The notes: generated from the sequence alone by a model not told the origin. DNA of 47,004 nt from Betaproteobacteria bacterium CG2_30_68_42 (GCA_001872285.1 MNXU01000038.1:125635-172638); one strand, 5' to 3'. Positions 26,594-39,146 are shown, counted from the stretch's first letter. Numbers and translations are program-made.

Positions 26594-27844
26594 TTACACC
26601 AACGCCGCGGCGCGCTTCCCGCCCGCCGCCTCACCTAGAAATGCCCGCCATTGCCCGGGCAACGGCGCGTTCTCCAGGCTGCGCTGCGAGAAGAGGAAAC
26701 GGCCGTGGCACACGAAGCCGAGCTCGGCCCAATCGACCTCGTTGAGGGCATCGCACAACGAAGCAAGCTCGAAGCGATCCTCGCGCGGGAACAGTGCCAG
26801 CACCGATCCGTCATAATGCCTGCACGGATGGATGAAGAAGGGCCGCTCGGTGCGCGTCTTGCAATTGACATAGATGCGCGGGCGCGGCGAATCGCAGTCG
26901 CCCCGCCCCCAGCACCACCAGTTGGATTCATCGAAGCGGCGGATGCGCCTCGCCAGCAGCCGCTGCCTGTGCGGAAGCAGCGCGGGGTGCGGCGCCTCGG
27001 GGCACCAGATCATGCGCCGGGTCCTGCCAGTCTTCCGGGTCGTCGAGCAGACGAATTCGCGCGTGCCATTGACCTCGTCCGCGTAGATTTCGTCGTCGCC
27101 GCTGACCGCTCCGACCTTGACCGAGAATACCTGCGACAGGCGAAACGGATAGTCCCGGCGCGTGAAGAGCAGGTGGCCGGCGCACTCGAGGAAATGCCGG
27201 TGCTCCCATCCGGGCGCGCGCAGCGCCGCTTCGAGCGACGGCGAGCGCGAAGCGTCGAAGAAGTGCGTCACGCGCGAAAACTCTCCCAGCCCGAAGCGCC
27301 AGATCAGACAATTCGGCAGCGCGCCCTCGAACACCGCATGATCGCCCAGTTCAACCGCATGAGTGATCCCGCCGAGCTCCCGGAGGCGGCGGTTGAGCCG
27401 CACTGCCGCGGTCGACTTGAGGAAGTCGCGCGGCGTGATGAAGATCAGCTCGCCGCCCGGCGCGAGATGCCGGATGCATTTCTCGATGAAGAACAGATAC
27501 AGGTTGGAGCGCGCATCGAGCCCCGCGGCTGGCAGCCGCACGCGGGTCTCGGGCAAGATGTCCTGGAACCGGACATAGGGCGGGTTCCCGACGATGGTGC
27601 TGAACTTCTCCTGCTCCGGGTAGGCAAAGAAGTCCAGCCGCTGCGCCCCCTCGCAACTGAGCGCGGGATCGATCTCGATGCCCAGCGCGCCGGGAAGCTC
27701 GCGCAGGAAGGCGCCGTTACCACAGGAAGGCTCCAGCGTGCGGCCGCGGTTGCGCCGCAGGCCCAGCATGAACCGCACGATCGGCTCGGGAGTGAAGACC
27801 TGGCCGTAGCGCTCGATGTCCCGTGAATCGGCGGTCGCATCCAC
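26594..27844 (-). CDS. solitary N6-adenine DNA methyltransferase (Eco57I/TaqI-like)
   Basis: 416 residues. SAM-binding motif I is TLEPSCGNGAFLREL (about 37-51), and the amino-methyltransferase catalytic motif is NPPY at 87-90, which marks adenine-N6 (or cytosine-N4) DNA methylases. FIEKCIRHLAPGGELIFITP is motif V-VI. The C-terminal 200 residues look like a target-recognition region. The N-terminal YGQVFTPEPIVRFML is typical of type IIG/TaqI-like enzymes. No restriction endonuclease, specificity subunit or mobility gene lies beside it, so it is an orphan or a regulatory methylase. It lies between gshA and the divergent ABC-F gene. The substrate could in principle be RNA or protein; the NPPY context favours DNA. 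Confidence 0.82.
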   Translation of the reverse strand: MDATADSRDIERYGQVFTPEPIVRFMLGLRRNRGRTLEPSCGNGAFLRELPGALGIEIDPALSCEGAQRLDFFAYPEQEKFSTIVGNPPYVRFQDILPETRVRLPAAGLDARSNLYLFFIEKCIRHLAPGGELIFITPRDFLKSTAAVRLNRRLRELGGITHAVELGDHAVFEGALPNCLIWRFGLGEFSRVTHFFDASRSPSLEAALRAPGWEHRHFLECAGHLLFTRRDYPFRLSQVFSVKVGAVSGDDEIYADEVNGTREFVCSTTRKTGRTRRMIWCPEAPHPALLPHRQRLLARRIRRFDESNWWCWGRGDCDSPRPRIYVNCKTRTERPFFIHPCRHYDGSVLALFPREDRFELASLCDALNEVDWAELGFVCHGRFLFSQRSLENAPLPGQWRAFLGEAAGGKRAAALV

Positions 27845-27934
27845 GGTGCCGGATTCTACGCGAGCGCAGCTCGCTGCGCGGCGAACCGTCGCGCGGTACC
27901 ATCGCCACTTTGCGCATCAAGGAATGCAGCCGGC

Positions 27935-29821
27935 ATGATCCAGCTCGAGGACGTCACCGTGGCGCGCGGCGCCGCGACCCTGATCGAGGGGATCGATCTG
28001 CGCATCTCCCCCGGCCAGCACATCGGCCTGATCGGCGCGAATGGCAGCGGAAAATCCAGCCTGCTCTCGTTGCTCATCGGCGAGCTCGCGCCCGAGCGCG
28101 GCGAGCTGCGCCGGCGCCCCGACTGCCGCATCGCTCACGTCGGCCAGGAGAGCCCGGCGCTCGATCGCCCGGCGCTCGAAGTCGTCCTCGACGCGGACAG
28201 AGAACTGCGGGCAATCGAGGCCGAGATCGAGTCGGCGCAGCTTGCCGGAGACGGCGAGCGGCTCGCACACGCGCATGCCCGGTTCCAGGAGATCGAGGGC
28301 TATGGCGCACGCGCCCGTGCCAGTGCGCTGTTGTCCGGACTGGGATTTTCCCCGGAGCGAATGGACCGGCCGGTCGCCGAGTTCTCCGGCGGCTGGCGGG
28401 CGCGGATCAAGCTCGCGCGTGCCCTGATGTGCCGCTCGGACCTGCTGCTGCTCGACGAGCCCACCAATCACCTCGACCTCGATGCCGTGTTGTGGCTGGA
28501 GGGTTGGCTGAAGGCCTACCGCGGCGCCCTGCTGGTCGTCTCGCATGACCGCGACTTCCTCGACAACATGGTCGGCTGGATCGCGGCCGTCAGTGAGCGC
28601 ACGCTTCATCTCTATCGCGGCAATTACGCAGATTACGAGGAGCGGTGGGCAGCCGAACTCGCCACCCGGCAGGCGATGTTCGAGCGACAGGGGCGTGAGA
28701 TCGCGCATCTGGAGCGTTTCGTCCGGCGCTTTCGCGCCAAGGCGACCAAGGCGCGCCAGGCACAGAGCCGGCTGAAGGCTCTGGAACGCATGGAGAGACT
28801 CGCTCCGGCGCACGTCGATTCGCCTTTCACGTTCCGCTTTCCCGAGCCGGCCGCGAGCCCGGATCCGCTCGTCACACTGGAGGAGGCCGCGGGAGGCTAT
28901 GACGGGCAAGTCGTGCTCGGCGCGGTCACGCTCGCCATCCGGGCGCATGCGCGCATCGGAATCCTCGGGCGAAACGGGACGGGAAAGTCCACGCTCATCC
29001 GCATTCTCGCGGGTGAGCTGCCGCTGCTGTCCGGTGAGCGCGTGGCGGCCAGGCGACTCGCGGTCGGCTATTTCGCCCAGCATCAGCTCGATCAGCTGCG
29101 CCCCGACGAGAGCGCCCTGCAGCACCTCGCGCGAACCGATCCCCGCGCATCCGAACAGGAACTCAGGGACTATCTCGGCAGCTTCGCCTTCGGCGCCGCG
29201 CGGGCTTGCGCGCCGGTGGGCCGTTTTTCCGGGGGTGAAAAATCGCGCCTGGTCCTCGCGATCCTCATCCGCGGCCGGCCCAACCTGCTGCTGCTCGACG
29301 AGCCGACCAACCATCTCGATCTCGAAGTGCGCCACGCGCTGACCCTGGCGCTGCAGGAGTACGAGGGCGCGGTCGTGCTGGTCTCGCACGACCGCCACCT
29401 GCTGCGCACCACGACCGAAGACTTCCTCCTGGTGGCAGGCGGACGCGCGCGCGCGTTCGAAGGCGATCTGGACGACTATCGGCTATGGCTCGAAGGCGAG
29501 CGCGAAGATCCCGGCGGGAATGCGGAACGTGCATCTGTCGCCGCCTCGCGCCGGGACCGGCGACGCGAGGAGGCGTGCGAACGCGCCAGGCGCTCGCTCG
29601 CGCGCGCACCGATCGCGCGCGAGATCGCCACGATCGAGGCCAGTCTTTTCGAACTCGAACAGGAGAAGCAGGCGGTCGAAATGCAGCTCTCCGAGCCGGC
29701 GCAGCCGAATGGATCGGACTGGGGCGCAATATCGCAACGTCATGCAGACCTCTCCCGGAGGATGCGCGAGCACGAGGAACGCTGGCTCGATCTGCACGAA
29801 GAAATGGAAAAACTGCGCTGA
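27935..29821 (+). CDS. ABC-F family ATPase, YheS-like
   Basis: 628 residues with two ABC cassettes. Walker A motifs are GANGSGKSS (first) and GRNGTGKST (second), signature motifs FSGGWRARI and FSGGEKSRL, and Walker B segments LLLLDEPTNHLDLD and LLLLDEPTNHLDLE. The linker between them is the charged P-site tRNA-interaction motif with RRFRAKATKARQAQSRLKAL. A C-terminal basic coiled-coil tail follows (about 530-628). Length and tail match E. coli YheS (637). Family knowledge: ABC-F proteins act on the ribosome rather than in transport. It lies 90 bases divergent from the DNA methyltransferase gene and convergent with amtB, with 32 bases between the stops. Confidence 0.9.
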   Translation: MIQLEDVTVARGAATLIEGIDLRISPGQHIGLIGANGSGKSSLLSLLIGELAPERGELRRRPDCRIAHVGQESPALDRPALEVVLDADRELRAIEAEIESAQLAGDGERLAHAHARFQEIEGYGARARASALLSGLGFSPERMDRPVAEFSGGWRARIKLARALMCRSDLLLLDEPTNHLDLDAVLWLEGWLKAYRGALLVVSHDRDFLDNMVGWIAAVSERTLHLYRGNYADYEERWAAELATRQAMFERQGREIAHLERFVRRFRAKATKARQAQSRLKALERMERLAPAHVDSPFTFRFPEPAASPDPLVTLEEAAGGYDGQVVLGAVTLAIRAHARIGILGRNGTGKSTLIRILAGELPLLSGERVAARRLAVGYFAQHQLDQLRPDESALQHLARTDPRASEQELRDYLGSFAFGAARACAPVGRFSGGEKSRLVLAILIRGRPNLLLLDEPTNHLDLEVRHALTLALQEYEGAVVLVSHDRHLLRTTTEDFLLVAGGRARAFEGDLDDYRLWLEGEREDPGGNAERASVAASRRDRRREEACERARRSLARAPIAREIATIEASLFELEQEKQAVEMQLSEPAQPNGSDWGAISQRHADLSRRMREHEERWLDLHEEMEKLR

Positions 29822-29853
29822 GCCGGGCGGCCCAGCGCAGCGGTGTGGGACGC

Positions 29854-31356
29854 TCAGTAGTGGTAGGCGGTCTCGCCGTGCGAGGTGACGTCCAGGCCCT
29901 CGCGCTCTTCCTCTTCCGGCACGCGCAGACCGATCGTGAGATCCACGATCTTGTAGGCGACGAAGGCCACCACGCCGGACCACAGCACGGTCGTGCCGAC
30001 GGCAATGAGCTGGACAAGGACCTGGTCCGCGATCGAGTAACCGTCCGCAACCTTGTTGGCAACGTAATCCCAGATTCCGGCGCCGCCAAGGCTGGGCGCG
30101 GCGAACACGCCGGTGAGCGTGGCGCCGAGCGCGCCGCCCACACCATGCACGCCGAAGACATCGAGCGAATCGTCGGCACCGAGCAGTCGCTTGAGCCCGT
30201 TCACACCCCACAGGCAGATCACCCCGGCGGCCAGCCCGATGACGATCGCGCCCACGGCACCGACGAAGCCGCAGGCGGGTGTGATCGCCACCAGACCGGC
30301 GACCGCGCCGGAAGCCGCACCCAGCATTGAGGGTTTGCCCTTCATCGCCCATTCCGCCAGCATCCACGCCAGCGTCGCACAGGCGGTGGCCACCCAGGTG
30401 TTGAGGAAGGCAGCCGCGGCGACGCCGTTGGCTTCCAGCGCGGAGCCGGCGTTGAAGCCGAACCAGCCGAACCAGAGCAGGGACGCGCCGATCATGGTCG
30501 TGGTCAGCGAGTGCGGCGCCATCGTTTCCCGCCCATAGCCGACGCGTTTTCCGATCAGGTAGGCACCGACCAGCCCAGCAACGGCCGCGTTGATGTGCAC
30601 GACGGTTCCGCCGGCGAAGTCGAGCGCACCCTTCTGGAACAGCCAGCCCGCCTTGTCGGTCTCGGCCGCAAGGCTCGCCGCATCCTTGAATGCGTCGGGT
30701 CCGGTCCAGAACCAGACCATGTGCGCCATCGGCACGTAGGCGAAGGTAAACCACAGCGCCATGAACAGCAGGACGGCAGAGAACCGGATGCGTTCGGCGA
30801 AGGCACCCACGATCAGGCCGCAGGTGATGGCCGCGAAGGCGCCCTGAAAGACGACATAGACGAGCTCTGGAATGACCACGCCTTTGCTGAAGGTCGCGGC
30901 GGCCGAATCCGGCGTGACGCCTTTCAGGAACAGCTTGTCGAGATTGCCGAAGAAAGCGTTCCCCTCGTTGAACGCCAGGCTGTAGCCATAGACGACCCAC
31001 AGCACGCTGATCAGCGAGAAAACGATGAACACCTGCATCAGCACCGAGAGCATGTTCTTCGAACGCACCATGCCCCCGTAGAACATCGCCAGTCCCGGGA
31101 TCGACATCAGGATCACGAAGGCGGAAGCGACGATCAGCCACGCGGTGTCGCCCTTGTTGGGTACCGGGGTAGCCACCGGAGCGGCGGCGGGAGCCGTGCT
31201 CGTTGCGCTCGGCGCTGCCGAAGCGGGCGGCGTCGCGGGCACGGCTGCCAAGGCGGGCGAGGATGCGGCCCCGGATGCGGGCAGGTCCTCCGCAAGGGCG
31301 GCGCCACCCAGAGCGATGGCGGCGCCGGCCAGCAGGATTGCAATGAGCTTCTTCAT
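29854..31356 (-). CDS. amtB: ammonium transporter AmtB
   Basis: 500 residues, longer than E. coli AmtB (428) because of a signal peptide and a Pro/Ala/Thr-rich segment (about 25-70) before the first helix. The twin-His pore residues are in GGTVVHINAAVAGLVGAY and DVFGVHGVGGALGATLTGVF, and the Amt signature GASLLWFGWFGFNAGSA is present. It conducts ammonia/ammonium across the inner membrane. It follows glnK by 12 bases, the usual partner that blocks the channel when nitrogen is plentiful. Regulation by the sigma54 promoter at 32572-32587 is inferred for the whole operon. Confidence 0.95.
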   Translation of the reverse strand: MKKLIAILLAGAAIALGGAALAEDLPASGAASSPALAAVPATPPASAAPSATSTAPAAAPVATPVPNKGDTAWLIVASAFVILMSIPGLAMFYGGMVRSKNMLSVLMQVFIVFSLISVLWVVYGYSLAFNEGNAFFGNLDKLFLKGVTPDSAAATFSKGVVIPELVYVVFQGAFAAITCGLIVGAFAERIRFSAVLLFMALWFTFAYVPMAHMVWFWTGPDAFKDAASLAAETDKAGWLFQKGALDFAGGTVVHINAAVAGLVGAYLIGKRVGYGRETMAPHSLTTTMIGASLLWFGWFGFNAGSALEANGVAAAAFLNTWVATACATLAWMLAEWAMKGKPSMLGAASGAVAGLVAITPACGFVGAVGAIVIGLAAGVICLWGVNGLKRLLGADDSLDVFGVHGVGGALGATLTGVFAAPSLGGAGIWDYVANKVADGYSIADQVLVQLIAVGTTVLWSGVVAFVAYKIVDLTIGLRVPEEEEREGLDVTSHGETAYHY

Positions 31357-31368
31357 GAAAAATCCCCC

Positions 31369-32525
<1,157 letters not shown>

Positions 32526-32571
32526 GAGAGTCTCCGTTGAAAGAGCAACCCGTTCGTTGCAACCAACCCTC

Positions 32572-32587
32572 AGCACGACCCGTGCCA
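32572..32587 (-). promoter_or_regulatory. sigma54 promoter of torF-glnK-amtB
   Basis: On the minus strand the sequence TGGCACGGGTCGTGCT matches the sigma54 consensus TGGCACG-N4-TTGC(A/T) with one mismatch (GTGC for TTGC). The GG and GC doublets are correctly spaced for -24 and -12, predicting a start near 32561, about 36 bases before the porin ATG. Upstream (32598-32625) is AT-rich, which would suit IHF, and a GGTGC half-site lies near 32690. NtrC control is inference from the sigma54 element and the nitrogen genes. Confidence 0.8.
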
Positions 32588-32717
32588 GCAATGTTTCTTA
32601 TTAATGATCAGTCACTTAATAGAACATGTCGCGATCGGATGGCGGTGAGTGATGCCTTCGAACCGGGCATGGACGAGCAGCCGGGCACCATCACGGAGCG
32701 TGGCTGCAGCCCGTAGC

Positions 32718-32733
32718 GGTTTCACGTGGAACC
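32718..32733. other. parS-like site 1
   Basis: The 16-mer GGTTTCACGTGGAACC differs by one base in its 14-base core from the ParB consensus GTTTCACGTGAAAC. Its right half, CACGTGGAAC, equals that of the Pseudomonas-type parS. It overlaps the stop codon of the TauE/SafE gene. A second identical copy lies 796 bases away. It lies about 7 kb from dnaA, where parS sites usually cluster. Confidence 0.7.
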
Positions 32734-33489
32734 GGCGAAGAAGGTGTCGTAGCCGAACTTGGCGATGAGGAGGGAGGTCACGATTAGGAATGCGCTGCGC
32801 ACGAAACCTGCGCCCCGTCGAAGCGCGAGGTGCGATCCGACGAGCGAACCGGCGATGTTGAAGGCGGCCATCCCGAGTCCGAGCGACCAGAGCACGAAAC
32901 CGTGACCGGCGAAAAACAGCAGCGCCGCACCGTTCGTCGTGACATTGACCACCTTCGCGGTCACCGATGCCCGCAGGAAGTCCAGTCCGAAAAGGCGGAC
33001 GAACAGGAAGATCAGGAAGCTGCCGGTTCCGGGACCGAAGAACCCGTCATAGAAGCCGAGTACGCCGCCGACCGACATCGCAACCACCCGATCCCGGGTG
33101 CGTGCAGGGCGTCGCTCATCGATGGCGCCCAGATCCTTGCGCGCGTAGGTATAGATCGCCACCGCCACGAGCAGAACGAGCACCAGGGGCCGCACCAGCA
33201 CCCGCGGCAACAGTGCGACCGCCATTGCACCGGCGTAGGCGCAGATGCAGGCGGCGCCCGCCGCCGGCAGAGCGATCCGCCAGGGGATCTCGACGCGGCT
33301 CGCGTAACGGCCGGCGGCGGCTGCGGTGCCGAACACCGCCGCCACCTTGTTGGTGCCGAATACGGTCCCGGGAGCGGCTTGCGGGATCGCCGAGAACAGC
33401 AGCGGGATCTGGATGAGGCCGCCGCCGCCCACGACTGCGTCCAGCATTCCGGCCAGGAACGCCCCGGCAAAGAGGAGAGTTTCGATCAC
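32722..33489 (-). CDS. TauE/SafE family sulfite exporter-like permease
   Basis: 255 residues with about seven or eight hydrophobic helices. The N-terminal signature GAFLAGMLDAVVGGGGLIQIPLL and the mid motif GFYDGFFGPGTGSFLIF are typical of TauE/SafE. Family knowledge: inner-membrane anion permeases, some exporting sulfite or sulfoacetate, many uncharacterised. Substrate here is unknown. It stands between typA and the torF promoter and is bracketed by two parS-like sites, one of which overlaps its stop. It is not part of the sulfur array 23 kb away. Confidence 0.88.
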   Translation of the reverse strand: MIETLLFAGAFLAGMLDAVVGGGGLIQIPLLFSAIPQAAPGTVFGTNKVAAVFGTAAAAGRYASRVEIPWRIALPAAGAACICAYAGAMAVALLPRVLVRPLVLVLLVAVAIYTYARKDLGAIDERRPARTRDRVVAMSVGGVLGFYDGFFGPGTGSFLIFLFVRLFGLDFLRASVTAKVVNVTTNGAALLFFAGHGFVLWSLGLGMAAFNIAGSLVGSHLALRRGAGFVRSAFLIVTSLLIAKFGYDTFFAGST

Positions 33490-33513
33490 GGCTACCCGGG
33501 TTCGCCGCAGCGA

Positions 33514-33529
33514 GGTTTCACGTGGAACC
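33514..33529. other. parS-like site 2
   Basis: A second copy of the same 16-mer GGTTTCACGTGGAACC, in the 82-base gap between typA and the TauE/SafE gene. It is in the same orientation as site 1. Two identical copies of a 16-base near-palindrome in 0.8 kb near the origin are unlikely by chance and suggest ParB binding. Confidence 0.7.
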
Positions 33530-33571
33530 GACCCGGTTTCGGCCGCCGCCTCCGGAGCTTCCCGTCCGGAT

Positions 33572-35398
<1,827 letters not shown>

Positions 35399-35404
35399 GG
35401 TCGG

Positions 35405-36751
35405 TCATTTCCCAATGCAGAAGCGGCTGAAAATCTCTCCGAGCAGGTCGTCCGAACTCAAACGCCCGGTGATGCGGCCCAGCGATTCATGCGCCAGGCG
35501 AAGCTCCTCGGCGACGAGTTCCAGGCGATCGAGGCGCTGCACCGCACACGCCAGATGGTCAGCGGCCTCGTTCAGGGCCAGGACGTGACGCTCCCGCGCG
35601 ATCGGGGCATCCTCGACGCCTTCCTGCCAGCCGGCCGCGCGCAGCAGTTCGTCCCGCAGGCAGTCGATCCCCTCGCCGGTCTTTGCAGACAGCCTCACGC
35701 TCACTCCGAACTCGCAGGTGGCCGTGCCAGGGGTGAGGGTGGTGAGGTCGATCTTGTTCATCACGGTGATCGTCTCAACCGAAGCCGGGAATCTGCGCCG
35801 GATTTCCCGCACGCGCCCGGTCACTCCCTCACGCGCGTCGGCCAGCAGAATCACCGCATCGGCCCGCTCGATCTCCTGCCAGGCGCGCGCGATGCCGACT
35901 TTCTCCAGGGGATCGGCGGATTCGCGCAATCCTGCCGTATCCACGACATGAAGCGGCACACCGTCGATCTGAATCGTTTCCCGCAACGCATCGCGGGTGG
36001 TGCCGGCGATCCGGGTCACGATCGCCAATTCTTCACCAGCCAACCGGTTGAGCAGGCTGGACTTCCCGACATTCGGCTCGCCCGCCAGCACCACTCGCAG
36101 CCCCGCTCGCAACAGATTGCCCTGTTTGGCGCTCGCCTGCACGTGCGCGAGCGCCTCGCACAGGGTTTCGAGCTGCCCGCCCAGCGCCGGAATCGCCCCG
36201 ACATCCTCGTCAGGGAAATCGAGCACGGCTTCGATTCGGGCGCGCAGCTCCGTGAGGCCATCCGCCAGCCGACTGATCTCCGCGGAGAAAACACCGGAAA
36301 GCGAACGTGCAGCCGATCGCGCCGCTTTTTCGGTTGCGGCCTCGATGAGATCGGCTACGCTCTCCGCCTGCACGAGATCCAGCTTGCCGTTCAGAAAGGC
36401 GCGCCGGGTGAACTCTCCGGGCTCAGCGAGGCGCGCCCCCGCCGACACGCAGGCCTTCAGTATCAGACGCAGCGCGACCGGGCTGCCGTGCCCGTGCAGT
36501 TCGAGCACGTCCTCCCCGGTGTAGGAGCGCGGGGCAGGAAAATGCAGGGCGAGGCCTTCATCCACGACACTCCCGCCCTCTCCACGAAACGCCGCCCGTG
36601 TCGTCTGGCGCGCAGGCGGAATGAAGCCGAGCAATTGCCTCGCCACATCCCCGACCCCGGCCCCCGAGACGCGCACGATTCCGATTCCGGCGCGCCCCTG
36701 TGCGGTCGCGATGGCGGCGATGGTGTCAGCCAGCCGAGGACGCCTTGCCAC
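35405..36751 (-). CDS. mnmE: tRNA modification GTPase MnmE
   Basis: 448 residues (E. coli MnmE 454). The N-terminal formyl-THF-binding domain begins with [22 protein letters not shown]. The G domain inserted in the helical region has G1 [11 protein letters not shown], the switch region [10 protein letters not shown] and G4 NKID. The C-terminus is FSRFCIGK with the catalytic-site Cys. It forms 5-carboxymethylaminomethyl-uridine in tRNA with MnmG. The GTG start at 36751 lies 26 bases inside yidC, as is common for this pair. It belongs to the rpmH-rnpA-yidD-yidC-mnmE block. Confidence 0.96.
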   Translation of the reverse strand: MARRPRLADTIAAIATAQGRAGIGIVRVSGAGVGDVARQLLGFIPPARQTTRAAFRGEGGSVVDEGLALHFPAPRSYTGEDVLELHGHGSPVALRLILKACVSAGARLAEPGEFTRRAFLNGKLDLVQAESVADLIEAATEKAARSAARSLSGVFSAEISRLADGLTELRARIEAVLDFPDEDVGAIPALGGQLETLCEALAHVQASAKQGNLLRAGLRVVLAGEPNVGKSSLLNRLAGEELAIVTRIAGTTRDALRETIQIDGVPLHVVDTAGLRESADPLEKVGIARAWQEIERADAVILLADAREGVTGRVREIRRRFPASVETITVMNKIDLTTLTPGTATCEFGVSVRLSAKTGEGIDCLRDELLRAAGWQEGVEDAPIARERHVLALNEAADHLACAVQRLDRLELVAEELRLAHESLGRITGRLSSDDLLGEIFSRFCIGK

Positions 36752-38378
36752 CGGATTCGATCATCCGCGTGATTTGCCATTGCTGGGCGATCGACAGGAC
36801 GTTGTTGACGGTCCAGTAGAGCACCAGCCCGGCGGGAAAGAACAGGAACATCACCGTAAAAACGATCGGCATGGCCAGCATCACCTTGGCCTGGATCGGG
36901 TCGGGCGGGGTCGGATTGAGCTTGGTCTGCACGAACATCGTTGCGCCCATGATCAGCGGCAGGACATAGTAGGGGTCCTTCGTCGACAGGTCGTGAATCC
37001 AGAGAACCCACGGTGCGCCGAGCATTTCCACGCTCGCCAGCAGCACCCAGTACAGGGAAATGAATACCGGGATCTGGATCACGATCGGCAGGCAGCCCCC
37101 GAGCGGGTTGATCTTTTCCTTCTTGTACAGCGCCATCATCTCCTGGTTCATGCGGGCCCGGTCATTTCCGAACATCTCCTTGATCTTCATCATCTTAGGC
37201 GTGACGACCCGCATCCGCGCCATGGACTTGTAACTCGCGGCCGAAAGGGGGAAGAACATCAGCTTGATCAGGACGGTGAGCAAAATGATCGACCAGCCCC
37301 AGTTTCCGACGAGGCGATGGAGCCACTGCAACACCCAGAAGATCGGCGCGGCAATCACCGTGAGCCAGCCGTAGTCGACCACCAGATCCAGGCCGGGCGC
37401 CAGCGCAGCCAGCTTGTCCTGTTCCTGAGGCCCGGCGTAGAGGGTCGCCGCGATGGTTCCACGGGATCCCGGTGCGATACCGGACACCGGCAGGATCACT
37501 CCTGCAGAATACAGTCCCCCGCCGACGGGACGCGCATAGAACTCGCGCTGCCCCTTGCCGGGAGGAAGCCAGGCGGCAACGAAGTAATGCTGGACGATGC
37601 CGATCCAGCCGTTGTCGGCCGTGGTTTCGAACTTGACACTACCCTTCGCGAGATCCTCGAAGGTCATCTTCTGGAATTTCCCCACGTCCGTATAGACGGC
37701 GGCGCCGGTGAAGGTAGACATCGTGCTCGTCTCGCTCGGGGGCGCCACGCCGTCACGGGTTAGCTGAAAGTACGCGTGAGCGCCGAGCGGATTCGATCCC
37801 CCATTGACGATCTCGTAGGCGACCTCGATCGCATAGCTGCCGCGCCGGAAGGTGAGCAGCTTGCTGACCCTGATGCCGTTCGACTCGCGCGCATCGAGCC
37901 GCAGTTGGAGGGTCTGCTCGCCCGGCTTGAGCTCGTACGTACCGGGTGCGAGGCTGAACACCGTGCGGTGATTGGGAAGACCGATTCCGATCAGGCCGGT
38001 CTGAGCCAGATAGACGTGCTTCTCCCCGGAGTCCAGCAAGCGAAAGTTACGCTGCTTGTCCTCCGTTGCGCGGTAGCCGGTCAGATCCATCGACACGATA
38101 TCCCCGCCCTGCGAGGATACCTGCGCGACAAACAGGTCCGTCCTGACGGTTGCCAGCGCGGCTTTAGCGTTAACCTCCGGCGCGTTCGGGGCGGTTGGTG
38201 CTGCAGCGGGAACCGCTGGCACGGCGGGCACAGCCATGCTTGGCGCGGGTGTGACGGGCGCGGGCTTCCCTGCTTGCTCCGGTACCGTCGGCGGGGCACT
38301 GTGCCGTTGCCAGGCCTCCCACAGCATCACCAGGGAAAACGAGAAGATGAGCAGAAGAATGATTCGTTGAGTATCCAT
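36726..38378 (-). CDS. yidC: membrane protein insertase YidC
   Basis: 550 residues (E. coli 548). It has an N-terminal anchor (about 5-24), a long Ala/Pro-rich linker (about 35-70), the periplasmic P1 domain, then five core helices with the insertase domain starting [21 protein letters not shown] and containing [21 protein letters not shown]. It inserts proteins into the inner membrane with or without Sec. The end overlaps the mnmE start. The gene follows yidD by 15 bases. Confidence 0.96.
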   Translation of the reverse strand: MDTQRIILLLIFSFSLVMLWEAWQRHSAPPTVPEQAGKPAPVTPAPSMAVPAVPAVPAAAPTAPNAPEVNAKAALATVRTDLFVAQVSSQGGDIVSMDLTGYRATEDKQRNFRLLDSGEKHVYLAQTGLIGIGLPNHRTVFSLAPGTYELKPGEQTLQLRLDARESNGIRVSKLLTFRRGSYAIEVAYEIVNGGSNPLGAHAYFQLTRDGVAPPSETSTMSTFTGAAVYTDVGKFQKMTFEDLAKGSVKFETTADNGWIGIVQHYFVAAWLPPGKGQREFYARPVGGGLYSAGVILPVSGIAPGSRGTIAATLYAGPQEQDKLAALAPGLDLVVDYGWLTVIAAPIFWVLQWLHRLVGNWGWSIILLTVLIKLMFFPLSAASYKSMARMRVVTPKMMKIKEMFGNDRARMNQEMMALYKKEKINPLGGCLPIVIQIPVFISLYWVLLASVEMLGAPWVLWIHDLSTKDPYYVLPLIMGATMFVQTKLNPTPPDPIQAKVMLAMPIVFTVMFLFFPAGLVLYWTVNNVLSIAQQWQITRMIESGGKASSAG

Positions 38379-38393
38379 TTGACCGATTGCTGT

Positions 38394-38603
38394 TCAGGGT
38401 ACCGGGTCATGGCCACCGGGGTGCCAGGGGTGGCAGCGCGCCACGCGACGTATCGTCAACCAGAGCCCTTTCATCGCGCCGTGCTTTTCGAGCGCCTCGA
38501 CCGCATAGTCCGAGCAACTCGGGAAGAACCTGCAGTTGCTACCCAGCATCGGGCTTACCGCGTAGCGGTACGCCCTAACGACTGCCAGCAGCAGGGATTT
38601 CAC
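38394..38603 (-). CDS. yidD: membrane protein insertion efficiency factor YidD
   Basis: 69 residues from a GTG start at 38603. The motifs RAYRYAVSPMLGSNCRFFPSCSDYA, EALEKHGAMKGLWL and RCHPWHPGGHDPVP are those of YidD, with the conserved cysteines. It aids YidC-dependent insertion. The start lies 29 bases inside the end of rnpA, the typical overlap in this conserved block. Confidence 0.94.
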   Translation of the reverse strand: MKSLLLAVVRAYRYAVSPMLGSNCRFFPSCSDYAVEALEKHGAMKGLWLTIRRVARCHPWHPGGHDPVP

Positions 38604-38943
38604 ACAATCTCACCAGGAGTCGCTCGACTTCCGCCCTGACCTCGACGCGTTGCGGACGGCCGAACCGGCTGGAGAGTCGAAAAACGATGTCGCATTCCGG
38701 AAGGCCCGCGCGATGAGAACGGAAGCACTCCCGGCAGATGCGTTTCAGAAGGTTCCGATGCACGGCCAGTGCCGCGAGTTTCCTCGGAACGACCACTCCG
38801 AGACGCGCGCTACGACAGCAGTTGGGCCGATAGTTGAGCTGGAAATGCGCACTCGCCAAACGCCTCCGCAAGGCGAAAACGCCGGTAAAGTCCGCCGGCC
38901 GCGTCAGCCTGCAGGAGCGCCTGAAGCGCTGGTCCGAAGCCAC
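38575..38943 (-). CDS. rnpA: ribonuclease P protein component
   Basis: 122 residues from a GTG at 38943, chosen because it gives the family length (about 119) and starts after the rpmH stop at 38981; an earlier start would overlap rpmH. The body includes RLTRPADFTGVFALRRRLAS, then RLGVVVPRKLAALAVHRNLLKRICRE, in which the RNR-type RNA-binding motif appears as VHRNLLKRICRE. The protein helps RNase P RNA mature tRNA 5' ends. Initiation is uncertain: the ribosome site before 38943 is weak. Confidence 0.88.
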   Translation of the reverse strand: MASDQRFRRSCRLTRPADFTGVFALRRRLASAHFQLNYRPNCCRSARLGVVVPRKLAALAVHRNLLKRICRECFRSHRAGLPECDIVFRLSSRFGRPQRVEVRAEVERLLVRLCEIPAAGSR

Positions 38944-38980
38944 CTGAATCCGGCAAGGAGCGCCGCCCCCGGATCGCGCC

Positions 38981-39115
38981 TCAGACTCCCAAGCGCACCC
39001 GGCCCTTCGCACGGCGCGCTCGAATCACGGCCCTGCCGCCGCGCGAGCGCATCCGCACTAGGAACCCGTGGGTGCGCTTGCGCCGTACGACTGAAGGCTG
39101 ATAGGTGCGCTTCAT
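38981..39115 (-). CDS. rpmH: 50S ribosomal protein L34
   Basis: 44 residues, the standard length, starting [19 protein letters not shown] and ending GRVRLGV. A ribosome site GGAGG lies 7 bases before the ATG. It is first in the rpmH-rnpA-yidD-yidC-mnmE block and has a strong sigma70 promoter upstream (39147-39175). A longer upstream start is rejected since L34 is always about 44 residues. Confidence 0.97.
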   Translation of the reverse strand: MKRTYQPSVVRRKRTHGFLVRMRSRGGRAVIRARRAKGRVRLGV

Positions 39116-39146
39116 GTTTTTGCCTCCACCGGTGAAAAAGCGGGTG

